From: Gemmatimonadota bacterium
GTDB lineage: Bacteria; Gemmatimonadota; Gemmatimonadetes; Gemmatimonadales; GWC2-71-9
Direction of reading: 5' to 3'
NCBI GenBank assembly: GCA_003169895.1
Contig: PNAE01000012.1
Coordinates: 175,067-239,066, forward strand
DNA length: 64,000 bases
A program made the translations under genes and the position numbers. This document shows, piece by piece, positions 42,396-52,118 of the stretch. Within the stretch, counting starts at the first letter, position 1. Each line of letters starts with the position of its first letter. The notes beneath the pieces are model-generated. The model did no database searches and was not told where the DNA came from. It saw nothing but the letters and a program-made list of their open reading frames with translations.

Positions 42396-43660
42396 GCGAC
42401 GCGTCGGGGCGTACCGTCCAGCTCGACGACGCTCTCTTTCGCACCGACTGTCCCAACGGTCTCGTCGTGGTCACCGAACGCATTGCGAGCGTTCGGTCGG
42501 CCGCGGCGGGCATCTGGGTTCGTACCGCAAGCGGTCACGAACCCCGCGCCAAGATGGGCGTATCCCACCTGCTCGAACACCTCGTCTTCAAGGGCACCGA
42601 ACGGCGCACGGCCCGCGAGATCGCCATGGCGCTCGAGTCGCGCGGCGGCTCCCTCGACGCATTCACCTCCCGCGACCATACGGCCTTTCAGGCGCATGTT
42701 CTCGACGCCGACCTGCCGCTGGCCCTCGACGTCCTCACCGACCTCGTGCAGCGGCCACTGCTGCGTGACGCAGACCTGGAGCTCGAACGGAACGTGGTGC
42801 TCGAGGAGCTGAATGGCGTGCTCGATACGCCGGACGACCTCGTCGGGGAACTGTGGAACGAGACGATCTGGCCGGAGCATCCGTACGGCTACTCGATCCT
42901 GGGCACTCCCGAGAGCGTGGCGGCGCTCGAGACTGGCGACCTCCGCACGCTGCATCGCGAGGGATACTACGCCGGTAATTCCGTCATCGCGGTGGCGGGC
43001 AACGTCGAGCACGAGCGGGTGCTCGACCTGCTCGGAGCGCAAGACTGGTTTGGCGGCGGTGCGCGACCGCCGCGGCCTGGCGTGCTCCCGGCGCCCGCGG
43101 TGCATGGCGCCTTGCGGGTCGAGAGCCGCGACCTCCAGCAGGTGCACATCCTCCTCGGTACCGACACGGTGAGCGCCGCCGACGAGCGCCGCTGGGGACT
43201 GGCGGTGCTGTCGGCAGTGATCGGCGGCGGGATGTCGAGCCGACTGTTCCAGCGCGTGCGCGAGGAACTCGGCCTGTGCTACGCAATCCACGCATGGCAT
43301 GCGCCCTACCGGGCCGCCGGCGTGTTCTGCGTTTACGTTGGAACGCAGCCAGCGACGGCCGACCGCGCCTTGGCGGTGATCAACGAGGAGCTGGCGCGCG
43401 TCGCGCGCGAGGGGCTGCCCGCCACCGAGCTCGCGGACGCCAAGGGACAGCTCAAGGGCACCGTGATGCTGGCGCTCGAGAGCACCGTCAGCCGGATGAA
43501 TCGCCTGGCGGTGCACGTGCTCAACGACGAAGCGTATCGCTCCATCGACGAGATTCTCCGCTGTGTCGACGGTGTGACCGGCGAGGAGACCGCGTCACTT
43601 GGGGCTGGGTTCCTTGCGCCGGATCGCATGACAGCGGTGCGTCTCGGACCGCTCCCGTAA
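42392..43660 (+). CDS. M16-family zinc peptidase (processing peptidase-like)
   Basis: The 422-residue product has the inverted zinc motif HLLEH at residues 59-63 and the distal glutamate in LELERNVVLEELNG, plus the C-terminal GGGMSSRLFQRVREELGLCYAIHA domain. This is the one-chain PepR/YmxG type often found after pnp. It likely trims peptides or exported leader sequences; the substrate is unknown. GTG overlaps the pnp stop. Confidence 0.92.
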   Translation: MSDASGRTVQLDDALFRTDCPNGLVVVTERIASVRSAAAGIWVRTASGHEPRAKMGVSHLLEHLVFKGTERRTAREIAMALESRGGSLDAFTSRDHTAFQAHVLDADLPLALDVLTDLVQRPLLRDADLELERNVVLEELNGVLDTPDDLVGELWNETIWPEHPYGYSILGTPESVAALETGDLRTLHREGYYAGNSVIAVAGNVEHERVLDLLGAQDWFGGGARPPRPGVLPAPAVHGALRVESRDLQQVHILLGTDTVSAADERRWGLAVLSAVIGGGMSSRLFQRVREELGLCYAIHAWHAPYRAAGVFCVYVGTQPATADRALAVINEELARVAREGLPATELADAKGQLKGTVMLALESTVSRMNRLAVHVLNDEAYRSIDEILRCVDGVTGEETASLGAGFLAPDRMTAVRLGPLP

Positions 43661-43714
43661 GCCACCGGGTCTTTCACCTTCACTGCGCGCAGACCGCGTG
43701 CAAGCGAGTCAACG

Positions 43715-44827
43715 ATGCGGATCGGCGTGCCGAGAGAGATCAAGACCAACGAGAATCGCGTCGGCCTCGTGCCGGCCGGTGCCGAGGTGCTCGTGCGCGA
43801 GGGGCACCAGGTGATGATCGAGACCGGAGCGGGCCTGGGGAGCGGCTTCAGCGACGAGCGTTACCAGGCGGCGGGTGCCACGATCGGCGCCACGGCCGAC
43901 GCGGTCTGGGCGCAGGCCGACATGATCATCAAGGTGAAGGAACCGATCGCGGTCGAGTGGCCACGGATGCGTCCGGGGTTGGTCATGTACACCTACTTCC
44001 ATTTCGCGGCCGACGAACCGCTGACACGTGCGGTGATGAAGTCCGGTGCGATTGCCGTGGCATACGAGACGGTGCAGCTTCCGGGCGGACAGCTCCCGCT
44101 GCTCACGCCGATGTCCGAGGTCGCGGGTCGGCTGGCGGTGCAGGAAGGCGCCAAGTACAATGAGAAGCTGTTCGGCGGGCGCGGGGTACTGCTGGGCGGC
44201 GTTCCCGGTGTGCCACCGGCCAAGGTGGTCATCATCGGCGGCGGTGTGGTCGGGATCAATGCCGCCAAGATGGCCGCCGGCCTCGGGGCGAACGTGACAA
44301 TCCTCGACACCTCGCTCGACCGGCTGCGGTACCTCGATGAGGTGTTGCCGGCCAACGTCAATACGGTCTTCTCCAACCGTCACAACATCCTCGACGCCGT
44401 GCGCGATGCCGACCTGATCATCGGCGCGGTGCTCATTCCCGGGAAGAAGGCGCCGCACCTGATCACCCGCGAAGACCTGAAGTCGATTCCCGACGGCTGC
44501 GTGATCGTCGATGTCGCGGTGGACCAGGGTGGTTGCGTCGAAACCATCAAGCCCACGACGCACGAGAATCCCACCTACTTCGTCGAGGGTGTGCTGCATT
44601 ACGCCGTAGCGAACATGCCCGGTGCCGTGCCGCGCACGTCGACGCTCGCGCTCACGAATGCGACGCTCCCCTATGCGGTCAAGCTGGCGAATCACGGGTG
44701 GCAGGAAGCCTGTCGCCGCGACCCGGCGCTCAAGCTCGGGCTCAACATCGTCAATGGCAAGATCGTGTATCCCGGTGTCGCCGAAGCGTTCGGATTGGAA
44801 GTGACGGACGTGGAGAAGGTGCTCTGA
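43715..44827 (+). CDS. ald: Alanine dehydrogenase
   Basis: Ald interconverts alanine and pyruvate with NAD and ammonia. The 370-residue product begins [20 protein letters not shown], has the substrate-binding Lys in IIKVKEP (about 73-75), His96 in [10 protein letters not shown], the Rossmann loop [17 protein letters not shown] and [12 protein letters not shown]. Length and motifs are full. Its stop codon is the first part of a heptamer array running into dut. Confidence 0.96.
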   Translation: MRIGVPREIKTNENRVGLVPAGAEVLVREGHQVMIETGAGLGSGFSDERYQAAGATIGATADAVWAQADMIIKVKEPIAVEWPRMRPGLVMYTYFHFAADEPLTRAVMKSGAIAVAYETVQLPGGQLPLLTPMSEVAGRLAVQEGAKYNEKLFGGRGVLLGGVPGVPPAKVVIIGGGVVGINAAKMAAGLGANVTILDTSLDRLRYLDEVLPANVNTVFSNRHNILDAVRDADLIIGAVLIPGKKAPHLITREDLKSIPDGCVIVDVAVDQGGCVETIKPTTHENPTYFVEGVLHYAVANMPGAVPRTSTLALTNATLPYAVKLANHGWQEACRRDPALKLGLNIVNGKIVYPGVAEAFGLEVTDVEKVL

Positions 44828-44867
44828 AACGAGAGACGAGAGACGTGCGAGGTGAATCGTGAGCGGG
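44826..44867 (+). repeat. Heptamer array, 6 units, bridging ald stop and dut start
   Basis: Six contiguous 7-base units, type GAGACGA drifting to GAATCGT, fill the whole ald-dut gap. The array contains GAGG (44849-44852) and the GTG (44859) that best serve as ribosome-binding site and start codon of dut. There is no opposed array here. Confidence 0.75.
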
Positions 44868-45314
44868 ATGACAAACGACGTCGAGATTCAGATCCTGCGC
44901 CTTCCGCACGGGGTCGGCCTGCCGCTCCCGTCCCGCGCAACACCGGGTGCCGCGGGCATGGATGTCGTTTCCGCGGTCGAGGCCGCCATTGAGCCCGGCA
45001 AGCGCGCGCTCGTCCCGACCGGTTTCGCGGTGGCGGTGCCTCCGGGCTACGAGCTGCAGCTTCGTCCGCGATCCGGTCTGGCCCTCAAGCACGGCGTTAC
45101 GCTGCCCAATACGCCGGCGACGATCGACAGCGACTACCGCGGCGAGTTGCAGGTCATCCTCAGCAATCACGGCAGCGACCCGTTCGAAATTCACCGTGGC
45201 GACCGGATCGCGCAGCTCCTGGTACAAAGGGTCGAGCCGGTGGTCTTTCGCGAAGTGGCGGAACTGCCTGAGAGCGGGCGCGGGGCAGGGGGATTCGGGT
45301 CGACCGGGCGATAG
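44859..45314 (+). CDS. dut: dUTP diphosphatase
   Basis: Dut hydrolyses dUTP to dUMP, keeping uracil out of DNA. The 151-residue trimeric-type dUTPase has all five motifs: [42 protein letters not shown] and [15 protein letters not shown] 44859 has GAGG 6 bases upstream, both inside the repeat array; ATG 44868 is the alternative and would lose only three residues. Confidence 0.95.
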   Translation: MSGMTNDVEIQILRLPHGVGLPLPSRATPGAAGMDVVSAVEAAIEPGKRALVPTGFAVAVPPGYELQLRPRSGLALKHGVTLPNTPATIDSDYRGELQVILSNHGSDPFEIHRGDRIAQLLVQRVEPVVFREVAELPESGRGAGGFGSTGR

Positions 45315-45458
45315 CGCCGCTCGGCTCTTGCCCGGCTGGACTCGCCCATCCCCACTGGTGGCTGCCGCATACTCTGCAGTGCAACGGGACGCCCCGGCCA
45401 ACCGCTGTGAGTACTTGCTCACGCCATAGTTCAAACTCGCGCGCCGCAACGCGTTGTC

Positions 45459-45487
45459 TTGCTCCCCCTGAGCTCTGCCTGTAGCTT
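45459..45487 (+). promoter_or_regulatory. Predicted promoter of the mreBCD-mrdA-rodA operon
   Basis: TTGCTC at 45459-45464 and TAGCTT at 45482-45487 are separated by 17 bases, with GGAGGG at 45501-45506 downstream. The rest of the dut-mreB gap (45315-45458) shows no gene or clear structure. Confidence 0.55.
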
Positions 45488-45517
45488 CGCAGGTCGCCTC
45501 GGAGGGTGGGCACTCGC

Positions 45518-46549
45518 GTGAACCTGTTCAAGTTCGGGTCCTTTCTGCCCGCCAACGAGATCGCGGTCGATCTCGGCACCGCGAACACCCTGATCTACGT
45601 CAAGGGCGAAGGCATCGTGCTCAACGAGCCTTCGGTCGTCGCGATTGAAAAGGCCACCGGGCGCATCAAGGGCATCGGACTCGAAGCCAAGCGCATGCTA
45701 GGCCGCACGCCGGAGGGGATCACCGCGGTGCGTCCGTTGAAGGACGGTGTGATCGCCGACTTCGACGTGACCGAAAGGATGTTGCGCTACTTCCTCAAGA
45801 CGATCATTGACAAGCATTTCTTTCGCGTCAAGCCGAAGGTGATCGTCGCGGTGCCATCCGGCATCACCGAGGTCGAGCGCCGCGCCGTCCGCGATTCGGC
45901 GGAGACGGCGGGAGCCAAGCAGGTGTTGATGGTCGCCGAGCCGATGGCGGCTGCCATCGGCGTCGGGCTGCCGGTGGAGACGCCGACCGGCAACATGGTG
46001 ATCGACATTGGCGGCGGCACCACGGAGATTGCGGTGATCGCGCTGTCGGGCATCGTGTCCGACACGTCGATTCGCATCGGTGGTGACGAGCTCGACCAGG
46101 CGATCGTCCTGTTCTTGCGCAAGAACTACAATCTGCTGATTGGTGAGCCGACGGCAGAATCGATCAAGATCAAGATCGGTTCGGCGTATCCGTCGTCGGA
46201 AGAGCGCGAGATGGAGGTCAAGGGCCGGGACCTGGTGTCGGGCATTCCCAAGACCGTGCGGGTGCACTCGGTGGAAATCCGCGAGGCGATTCAGGAGCCG
46301 ATCGCGGCCGTGGTCGACGCCGTGCGGCGTGCGCTCGAGATCACGCCGCCCGAGTTGGCGGCGGACATCGTGGATCGCGGCATCGTCATGACCGGCGGCG
46401 GCGCGCTGATTCGCGGGCTCGACCAGCTCCTGTCGCACGAGACCGGACTGCCCATCCACGTGGATGACGATCCGCTGACCTGCGTAGTGCGCGGCACGGG
46501 ACGGATTCTCGACGATTTTCAGAAGTACCGCAGCGTGCTGACGAGTTGA
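45518..46549 (+). CDS. mreB: Rod shape-determining protein MreB
   Basis: MreB is the actin homologue that positions wall elongation enzymes at the inner membrane. The product has the ATP-binding actin motifs AVDLGTANTLIYVKGEGIVLNEPSVVA, VIDIGGGTTEIAVIALSG and GIVMTGGGALIRGLDQLL. GTG 45518 gives the normal N-terminus with a short amphipathic start (NLFKFGSFL); GTG 45506 in the same frame falls inside GGAGGG. It leads the full mre-mrd-rod operon, so the cell is expected to be rod-like. Confidence 0.96.
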   Translation: MNLFKFGSFLPANEIAVDLGTANTLIYVKGEGIVLNEPSVVAIEKATGRIKGIGLEAKRMLGRTPEGITAVRPLKDGVIADFDVTERMLRYFLKTIIDKHFFRVKPKVIVAVPSGITEVERRAVRDSAETAGAKQVLMVAEPMAAAIGVGLPVETPTGNMVIDIGGGTTEIAVIALSGIVSDTSIRIGGDELDQAIVLFLRKNYNLLIGEPTAESIKIKIGSAYPSSEEREMEVKGRDLVSGIPKTVRVHSVEIREAIQEPIAAVVDAVRRALEITPPELAADIVDRGIVMTGGGALIRGLDQLLSHETGLPIHVDDDPLTCVVRGTGRILDDFQKYRSVLTS

Positions 46550-46551
46550 CG

Positions 46552-47397
46552 ATGCGCGGGCCGGCGGGACACCAGACGGCTCGCAGTGACGTCCTTCTTT
46601 TCGCAGGATGCCTCGCGCTCGCACTCCTCGCACTCTCCCTCCCTCGCCGCTGGACGCTGACCTTCGCTGCCGCCCTCCGCCAGACCGCGCTCCGCCCCAT
46701 CGTCGCCCTGCGATCCCGCGCCGCGCAGGATCGCACCTTGCGGTTCGACGTGGAGCAGGTGCGGCGGAGCCGAGACTCGCTCGCGCTGCTGGTGCAGCAG
46801 CACGACGGGCTCCGACGCGAAAACGACGAGCTGCGTGGGCTGGTCGGTGTGCGAGCCCGCCTGAACCATCCGAGCGTCTCTGCCGAGGTCCTGCATCAAC
46901 CGGCACTGACCGACACCCGGATGCTGCTCCTCGATGTCGGCAGCGCGAACGGCGTCCGGATGTTCGATCCCGTCGTGACCGCCGATGGGCTGCTCGGGTC
47001 GATCGTGAGCGCCGGACCTCACTCCAGCAGTGCGCTGACCTGGGTGAACCCCGATTTCGCGGCCTCCGCGGTCACGGCGGACGGGCGCGTCAGCGGATTC
47101 GTGCATCCCGCCGCCACGACCAGTGGCGCCAACTCGTTGCTCGAGCTGGACGGCGTGGCGCTTCGCGATTCGCTGGCCATCGGCACGGTCGTGATGACGG
47201 CGGGAGCCGGGGGCACCTATCCGATGGGGATACCGATCGGGCGTGTGGTTGCGATCGGCCGCGAGGAGAACGGATACGACCGCACCTACCGGGTGGTGCC
47301 GTTCGCATACCCCGGCGCCGCCAGCCATGTACTCGTGCTCGTTTCGCCCCGCGATTCGGTCTATCCCCGGGCACCGCCAGCGGTACCGCGCCCATGA
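46552..47397 (+). CDS. mreC: Rod shape-determining protein MreC
   Basis: MreC spans the inner membrane once and activates PBP2. The product has a membrane helix at about residues 14-32, a coiled coil to about 100 (VRRSRDSLALLVQQHDGLRRENDELRGLV) and the periplasmic double beta-barrel (LLLDVGSANGVRMFDPVVTADGLLG, GTYPMGIPIGRVVAIG). ATG 46552 is used; TTG 46546 overlapping the mreB stop is possible. ATGA into mreD. Confidence 0.93.
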   Translation: MRGPAGHQTARSDVLLFAGCLALALLALSLPRRWTLTFAAALRQTALRPIVALRSRAAQDRTLRFDVEQVRRSRDSLALLVQQHDGLRRENDELRGLVGVRARLNHPSVSAEVLHQPALTDTRMLLLDVGSANGVRMFDPVVTADGLLGSIVSAGPHSSSALTWVNPDFAASAVTADGRVSGFVHPAATTSGANSLLELDGVALRDSLAIGTVVMTAGAGGTYPMGIPIGRVVAIGREENGYDRTYRVVPFAYPGAASHVLVLVSPRDSVYPRAPPAVPRP

Positions 47398-47921
47398 TGC
47401 CGCTGCGAACCACCGACCGCCGCCGCAGCCGGCAAGGCGACCGGATGCGGGTCGCATTCGTCCTCGGGCTGCTGCTGGCGGTCGAGTTCTACCTGCAGCC
47501 ATCGATGATCGAGCCCCGTCGCGGGGCGCCCGACTTGCTGGTCCTGGCGCTGCTGCTGCTGGCCATCCGGCGCACGCCCGGCGTCGCTGCACTCATCGGC
47601 TTCGTCATCGGGTTGGTGATCGACGTGCTGACCCCGGCGCGGTTCGGTGCCGGCATTCTGGCGCATGTCCTGGTGGGATGGGGGGCGGCCTGGGGGCGCG
47701 CGCTCTTCTTCGCCGATAACCTCATGGTGAACGCCGCGCTCTTCTTCGTCGGCACGTGGATGCGTGATATGCTGATGCTGGTGTTCAGCGGGACGCCACT
47801 CCGGGACTTGCCCGCCGAGGCGCTGGTATGGGCGCCACTCCAGTCGATCTCCACTGCCGTGGTCGGCGTGATCGTCGTGCTCGTCTTCCGCGACTGGCTT
47901 GCGATCCGGATCGAGACATGA
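47394..47921 (+). CDS. mreD: Rod shape-determining protein MreD
   Basis: The 175-residue product has about five membrane helices (first at MRVAFVLGLLLAVEFYLQPSM) and the family segment PDLLVLALLLLAIRRTPGVAALIGFVIGLVIDVL. Sequence conservation in MreD is low, so the call rests on hydropathy, size and strict position between mreC and mrdA. It starts with ATGATG over the mreC stop. Confidence 0.9.
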   Translation: MMPLRTTDRRRSRQGDRMRVAFVLGLLLAVEFYLQPSMIEPRRGAPDLLVLALLLLAIRRTPGVAALIGFVIGLVIDVLTPARFGAGILAHVLVGWGAAWGRALFFADNLMVNAALFFVGTWMRDMLMLVFSGTPLRDLPAEALVWAPLQSISTAVVGVIVVLVFRDWLAIRIET

Positions 47922-49786
47922 GTCCGTTCACATCCTGGCGCGTGGCGCGCCGTGCCGTCGTGATCCAGTGCGTGTTCGTGCTCGCTTTCGCGGTACTCGG
48001 CGCCGCGTTCTTCAAGGCGCAGGTGCTGGATCACGATCTATACCGCAGCGAATCAGCCCGGACGCACCTGCGTCCGATTCCGCTCGAAGCGCCGCGCGGC
48101 GATATCCTGGATCGCACTGGTGCGTCGATTGCGTACAACGTTCCCGGGTACTCGATCAAGTTGCTTGCCAGCAGCGAAGACTCGCTCCGCGCCGTGGTGG
48201 CGCGGCTCGACGCGCTGATCGCCAACGACACCATCGATGTTGACGCGGTGGTACGGCGCTGGGACGCGGCACGCTACCAACCGGCGCTGGTCTATGCCTC
48301 AGGTCGCTACGACCTGGTGGCGACGCTCGAGGAACATCGTGCGGTGCTGCCTGGATTGGTCATTCAGCGCGAACCGCGGCGGCGCTATCCGGACAGCTCG
48401 GCCGTCGCGCATATCGTGGGCTACGTCGGAGAGGTCAGCAGCGCGGAACTCGACAACAACACCTTCCCAGACGCCCGGCCGGGGGAGATCGTCGGGAAGC
48501 AGGGCCTCGAGGTCGAATACGATTCGGTACTGCGTGGGCGGCGTGGCATCCGTTTTGTCGATGTGGCGGCCAACGGGCGGACGATCAGCAACCAGCCCGA
48601 GGCCGGCTCCCTCGCACCTGTGGCTGGGACCACGATCCACACCACGATTGACTTGAACCTGCAGCGCTTTATCGATTCGATGTGGCGCACCGACCTGCCG
48701 AACCGGCGCGGCGCGATGGTCGCGATGACGCCGCAAGGAGAGATCCTCGCCTACTACTCCCATCCAACGTTCAATCCCAACGACTTCATCGGGGGGATCG
48801 ACCGCGACAGGTGGGCCGCGTTGAACGGCGATCCCGACCAGCCGCTCTACAATCGAGTCATCCAGGCCGCGTATCCGCCGGCGTCGCCGTTCAAGCTTGC
48901 GATGGCGGCGATGGCGCTCCGGCGGGGACTGGTGGACATGGACACCAAGATGCGCGTCCCATGCACCGGGAGCTATCAGTATGGCAACCGGGTGTGGCGC
49001 TGCTGGAACCCGCGCGGGCATGGCCTGCTCACCTTGCGGCAGGCGATCGCGTCATCGTGCGACGTGTACTTCTATCAGCTCGGCCAGATGCTTGGTCCGG
49101 ACTCGATCCTCGCCGACGCAGCCGACCTCGGCTTTGCGCAGCGTTCCGGTATTGACCTCGCCGGCGAGCGGAAGGGAGTCCTGCTCGGCAGCGTGAAGCG
49201 GTACGTTGATGCTCGCGGTGCCTCGACCTGGGGCAATGGCGAAACGCTGAACCTCTCCATCGGGCAGGGACACCACACCGAGACGCTCATCAACATGGTG
49301 GCGTTCTATTCGGCGCTGGCTGGCGACGGCGTCAAGCGCGCTCCGCACATCATCCAGGGACGTCCGAGCAAGGTCACCCGCGACCTGAAGCTCACCGCCG
49401 AGCAACGCGCGGACCTGCGGCTTGCGATGATCGACGTGGTCAAGAGCGGAACGGCCACCGGTGATCTGGCCCGCGAGGTGGGACTCAAGCAGTTCCAGGT
49501 CGCCGGGAAGACCGGATCGGCGCAGGTCACCGGCCAGCGCGACATGGGATGGTTCATCGGGTTCGCACCGGCGGACGATCCCAAGATCGTCGTCGGCATC
49601 GCTGTCGAAGAGGGCATTCACGGTGCCCTGGTCGCCAGATATCCGGTGCGGGCGATCGTGCATTACCTCACGGGCAAAGCCGTGAAGGCGGACGTTCGCA
49701 CCGTCACCGAGGACACGTCGCACACCAGCACCGATTCGGCAGGTCCCGACATCTCCCGTCCCGCGCTCCCGCAGCGGCGGCCATGA
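47918..49786 (+). CDS. mrdA: Penicillin-binding protein 2 (elongation transpeptidase)
   Basis: PBP2 cross-links peptidoglycan during elongation. The 622-residue class B PBP has one membrane helix (about 12-33), the pedestal domain (APRGDILDRTG, GEIVGKQGLEVEYDSVLRG) and the transpeptidase with SxxK at S323-P-F-K326, the S-S-C-D motif near 379 and KTG in AGKTGSAQV near 531. Position 324 is in ASPFK where many PBP2s have GSTFK. Overlaps mreD and rodA. Confidence 0.95.
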   Translation: MSPFTSWRVARRAVVIQCVFVLAFAVLGAAFFKAQVLDHDLYRSESARTHLRPIPLEAPRGDILDRTGASIAYNVPGYSIKLLASSEDSLRAVVARLDALIANDTIDVDAVVRRWDAARYQPALVYASGRYDLVATLEEHRAVLPGLVIQREPRRRYPDSSAVAHIVGYVGEVSSAELDNNTFPDARPGEIVGKQGLEVEYDSVLRGRRGIRFVDVAANGRTISNQPEAGSLAPVAGTTIHTTIDLNLQRFIDSMWRTDLPNRRGAMVAMTPQGEILAYYSHPTFNPNDFIGGIDRDRWAALNGDPDQPLYNRVIQAAYPPASPFKLAMAAMALRRGLVDMDTKMRVPCTGSYQYGNRVWRCWNPRGHGLLTLRQAIASSCDVYFYQLGQMLGPDSILADAADLGFAQRSGIDLAGERKGVLLGSVKRYVDARGASTWGNGETLNLSIGQGHHTETLINMVAFYSALAGDGVKRAPHIIQGRPSKVTRDLKLTAEQRADLRLAMIDVVKSGTATGDLAREVGLKQFQVAGKTGSAQVTGQRDMGWFIGFAPADDPKIVVGIAVEEGIHGALVARYPVRAIVHYLTGKAVKADVRTVTEDTSHTSTDSAGPDISRPALPQRRP

Positions 49787-51042
49787 ATCGCGGCATCGAT
49801 CGCTCGCTGCTCCTGATCGTCGGTCTCCTCGCACTCCTTGGCGTGCTCCTCATCTATTCGGCCGGGCAGACGGATCTGGCTGTCAACACCCATCGGAGCT
49901 GGCTGCGGCAGGAGCGCTGGCTCTGGCTCGTACAGCTGATCTGGTTGGTCATCGGCCTCGGCTGCGCGATGGTCGCGTATCGCACGTCGTTCCGATTGCT
50001 GGAATGGGCGACCCCCTGGCTCTACGGCATCAGTCTGCTGCTGCTCGCGATCACGCTCGTAATCGGCAGCGGGCAAGGTTCGGCCGCCGGCAGCAGGAGC
50101 TGGCTGTCCATCAAGGGGTTCGGCATCCAGCCCGTCGAGATCGCCAAGCTGGCCACCATCCTCATGCTGGCGCGTTGGTTCGCCGCGCGGCGCGACCCGC
50201 CGATCACACTCCGGGGGCTGCTGCCGCCGATCGCACTCGCGGCGGTGCCAGCCCTGTTGGTGCTCAAGCAGCCGGACCTGGGGAGTGCCATCGTGTTTGG
50301 GGGCGTTCTGTTCGGGATGCTGTTCTGGGCAGCCGTTCCCGTGCAACTCCTCGTACTGCTGGCCTCGCCGTTCATTTCGCTCCTGCTGGCGTGGAGCACC
50401 ACGCTCTGGAGCGTGTGGATGCTCCTGCTGTTCGTCATGTTGCTGGTTTGGCGCCCGTTCATCCTCGAGGCGATCGTCATCTACCTGATCAACTCGGCGA
50501 TGGGCGTCCTGGCGTTTGTCGTGTGGGGGAGGATGAAGAACTACCAGAAGGAGCGGATCCTCTCGTTTCTCGATCCGCAGGCACATCGTCTCGGGTCCGG
50601 GTATCAGGCGATGGAGTCGCACGTCGCGATCGGCTCGGGCGGCTGGTTCGGAACCGGCTTCACCCTCGGCCCACAAAAGCGATCCGGCTTCATCCCATTC
50701 CATTCAACCGACTTCGTCTTTGCCGTGGTGGGTGAGGAACTCGGCCTGATCGGCGTGCTCGTCACGCTGGGGTTATTCCTCGCCCTCTTGTTCTCCCTGG
50801 TTCGGATCGCCAGGAACGCGGGCGATCCATTCGCGTCCCTGGTGGTTTTTGGCGTGGCCGCGGTGCTGTTCACGCATGTGTTCGAAAACATCGGGATGAC
50901 GATTTCCGTGATGCCGATCACCGGTATACCGCTGCCGTTTTTTTCGTACGGCGGTTCGTTTCTGGTGGCAACGTTGGTCGGCCTCGGTCTCGTCTTCCGG
51001 GCTGCTGAGGAGGGGAGGGCTGCAAGCTATGTCGAGTCATAG
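49783..51042 (+). CDS. rodA: Peptidoglycan glycosyltransferase RodA
   Basis: RodA, a SEDS-family polymerase, extends glycan strands and pairs with PBP2. The 419-residue product has about ten membrane helices, GSRSWLSIKGFGIQPVEIAKLATIL, LVLKQPDLGSAIVF (the conserved catalytic-region Asp), LGSGYQAMESHVAIGSGG and GIPLPFFSYGGSFLVATLVGLGLV. It is the last gene of the operon; only ~100 bases separate it from accD, with no clear terminator. Confidence 0.96.
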   Translation: MNRGIDRSLLLIVGLLALLGVLLIYSAGQTDLAVNTHRSWLRQERWLWLVQLIWLVIGLGCAMVAYRTSFRLLEWATPWLYGISLLLLAITLVIGSGQGSAAGSRSWLSIKGFGIQPVEIAKLATILMLARWFAARRDPPITLRGLLPPIALAAVPALLVLKQPDLGSAIVFGGVLFGMLFWAAVPVQLLVLLASPFISLLLAWSTTLWSVWMLLLFVMLLVWRPFILEAIVIYLINSAMGVLAFVVWGRMKNYQKERILSFLDPQAHRLGSGYQAMESHVAIGSGGWFGTGFTLGPQKRSGFIPFHSTDFVFAVVGEELGLIGVLVTLGLFLALLFSLVRIARNAGDPFASLVVFGVAAVLFTHVFENIGMTISVMPITGIPLPFFSYGGSFLVATLVGLGLVFRAAEEGRAASYVES

Positions 51043-51140
51043 TAACGACTTAGCTGTCAAGGCCTTGCGCGCATGTCAATCCGTCGTCACGTTCAGGTCA
51101 TCCCGGACGCATCCCCAGCTCTCCCGCGACCCAAGGTTGT

Positions 51141-52019
51141 ATGGCCGTTATGGCGTGGTTCAAAAAAGAGCGCAAGCCCAGGACGGCTCCTCGCGAGCGA
51201 CTTGAAATCCCGGCGGATGCCTGGGAGAAGTGCGAGTCGTGCGGTCACGTCGACATTCGCGAGAAGTTCCAGAAGGCGCTCAACGTGTGTCCCGAATGCA
51301 ACACCCACAAGCGGTTCAGCGCCGAGGAGTATGTCGAGCTGCTGACTGACGAGGGGAGCTGGCGGGAACTGTATGCGGACCTCAAGTCGGGTGATCCACT
51401 GCACTTCGAGCACTACGCTGATCGCCTGATCGCCGCGCAGAAGAAGACCGGCGCGTCGGATGCCATCTACACCGGCATTGCCAAGCTGGACGCGCGCCCG
51501 TTGCACCTGGGTGTGATGAACTTTCGGTTCATGGGCGGCTCGATGGGGTCGGTGGTCGGCGAGAAGATCGCGCGACTGGCCCGGCGGTCGGCCGACAAGC
51601 GGATCCCGATGGTAATCGTCTGCACGTCCGGTGGTGCGCGGATGCAGGAGGGTGCGCTGTCGCTGATGCAGATGGCGAAGACGTCGTCGGCGATCTCGCT
51701 GATGAAGCAAGCCGCGGTGCCCTACATCTCGATCCTGACCGATCCGACCACCGGCGGCGTCTCGGCATCGTTCGCGATGCAGGGCGACGTCATCCTGGCC
51801 GAGCCGGGTGCGGTGATCGGGTTCGCCGGGCAACGGGTCATCAAGCAGACCATTGGGCAGGACCTACCCGAGGGCTTTCAGACGGCCGAGTTCCTGCTCG
51901 AAAAGGGCCAGATCGACGACGTGGTGCCACGTGCATCGTTGCGTGAGACGACGTCGCGACTGCTGCAGCACATGCGCGGCGCGAAGATCAAGACGACGGC
52001 GCCCGAGGCAGCAGCCTGA
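51141..52019 (+). CDS. accD: Acetyl-CoA carboxylase carboxyltransferase subunit beta
   Basis: AccD makes malonyl-CoA for fatty acids together with AccA, which is not in this window. The product has a four-cysteine zinc ribbon (C31, C34, C50, C53), NFRFMGGSMGSVVGEKIARL, VCTSGGARMQEGALSLMQMAKTS, TDPTTGGVSASFA and PGAVIGFAGQRVI. AAGG 5 bases before ATG 51141 supports that start; ATG 51150 (MAWFKKERK) is closer to the usual N-terminus. Opposed heptamer arrays follow the stop. Confidence 0.95.
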   Translation: MAVMAWFKKERKPRTAPRERLEIPADAWEKCESCGHVDIREKFQKALNVCPECNTHKRFSAEEYVELLTDEGSWRELYADLKSGDPLHFEHYADRLIAAQKKTGASDAIYTGIAKLDARPLHLGVMNFRFMGGSMGSVVGEKIARLARRSADKRIPMVIVCTSGGARMQEGALSLMQMAKTSSAISLMKQAAVPYISILTDPTTGGVSASFAMQGDVILAEPGAVIGFAGQRVIKQTIGQDLPEGFQTAEFLLEKGQIDDVVPRASLRETTSRLLQHMRGAKIKTTAPEAAA

Positions 52020-52020
52020 G

Positions 52021-52117
52021 GGAACTGGGAGCTTGGAGCCGATGGTGTTGAAGCCCGCAGTCGGCCGCGAACCCCGCTACCAGCCGCGTCAGCTCCTGGC
52101 TCCCATCTCCCAGCTGT
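52021..52117 (+). repeat. Opposed heptamer arrays between accD and folC
   Basis: Three units of GGAGCTT type (52021-52041) and four of CAGCTCC/CATCTCC type (52090-52117) bracket about 48 bases. About 15 of 18 positions pair between the arms. The left array begins one base after the accD stop and the right one ends one base before the folC ATG, which leaves folC without a recognisable ribosome-binding site. Confidence 0.75.
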
Positions 52118-52118
52118 A

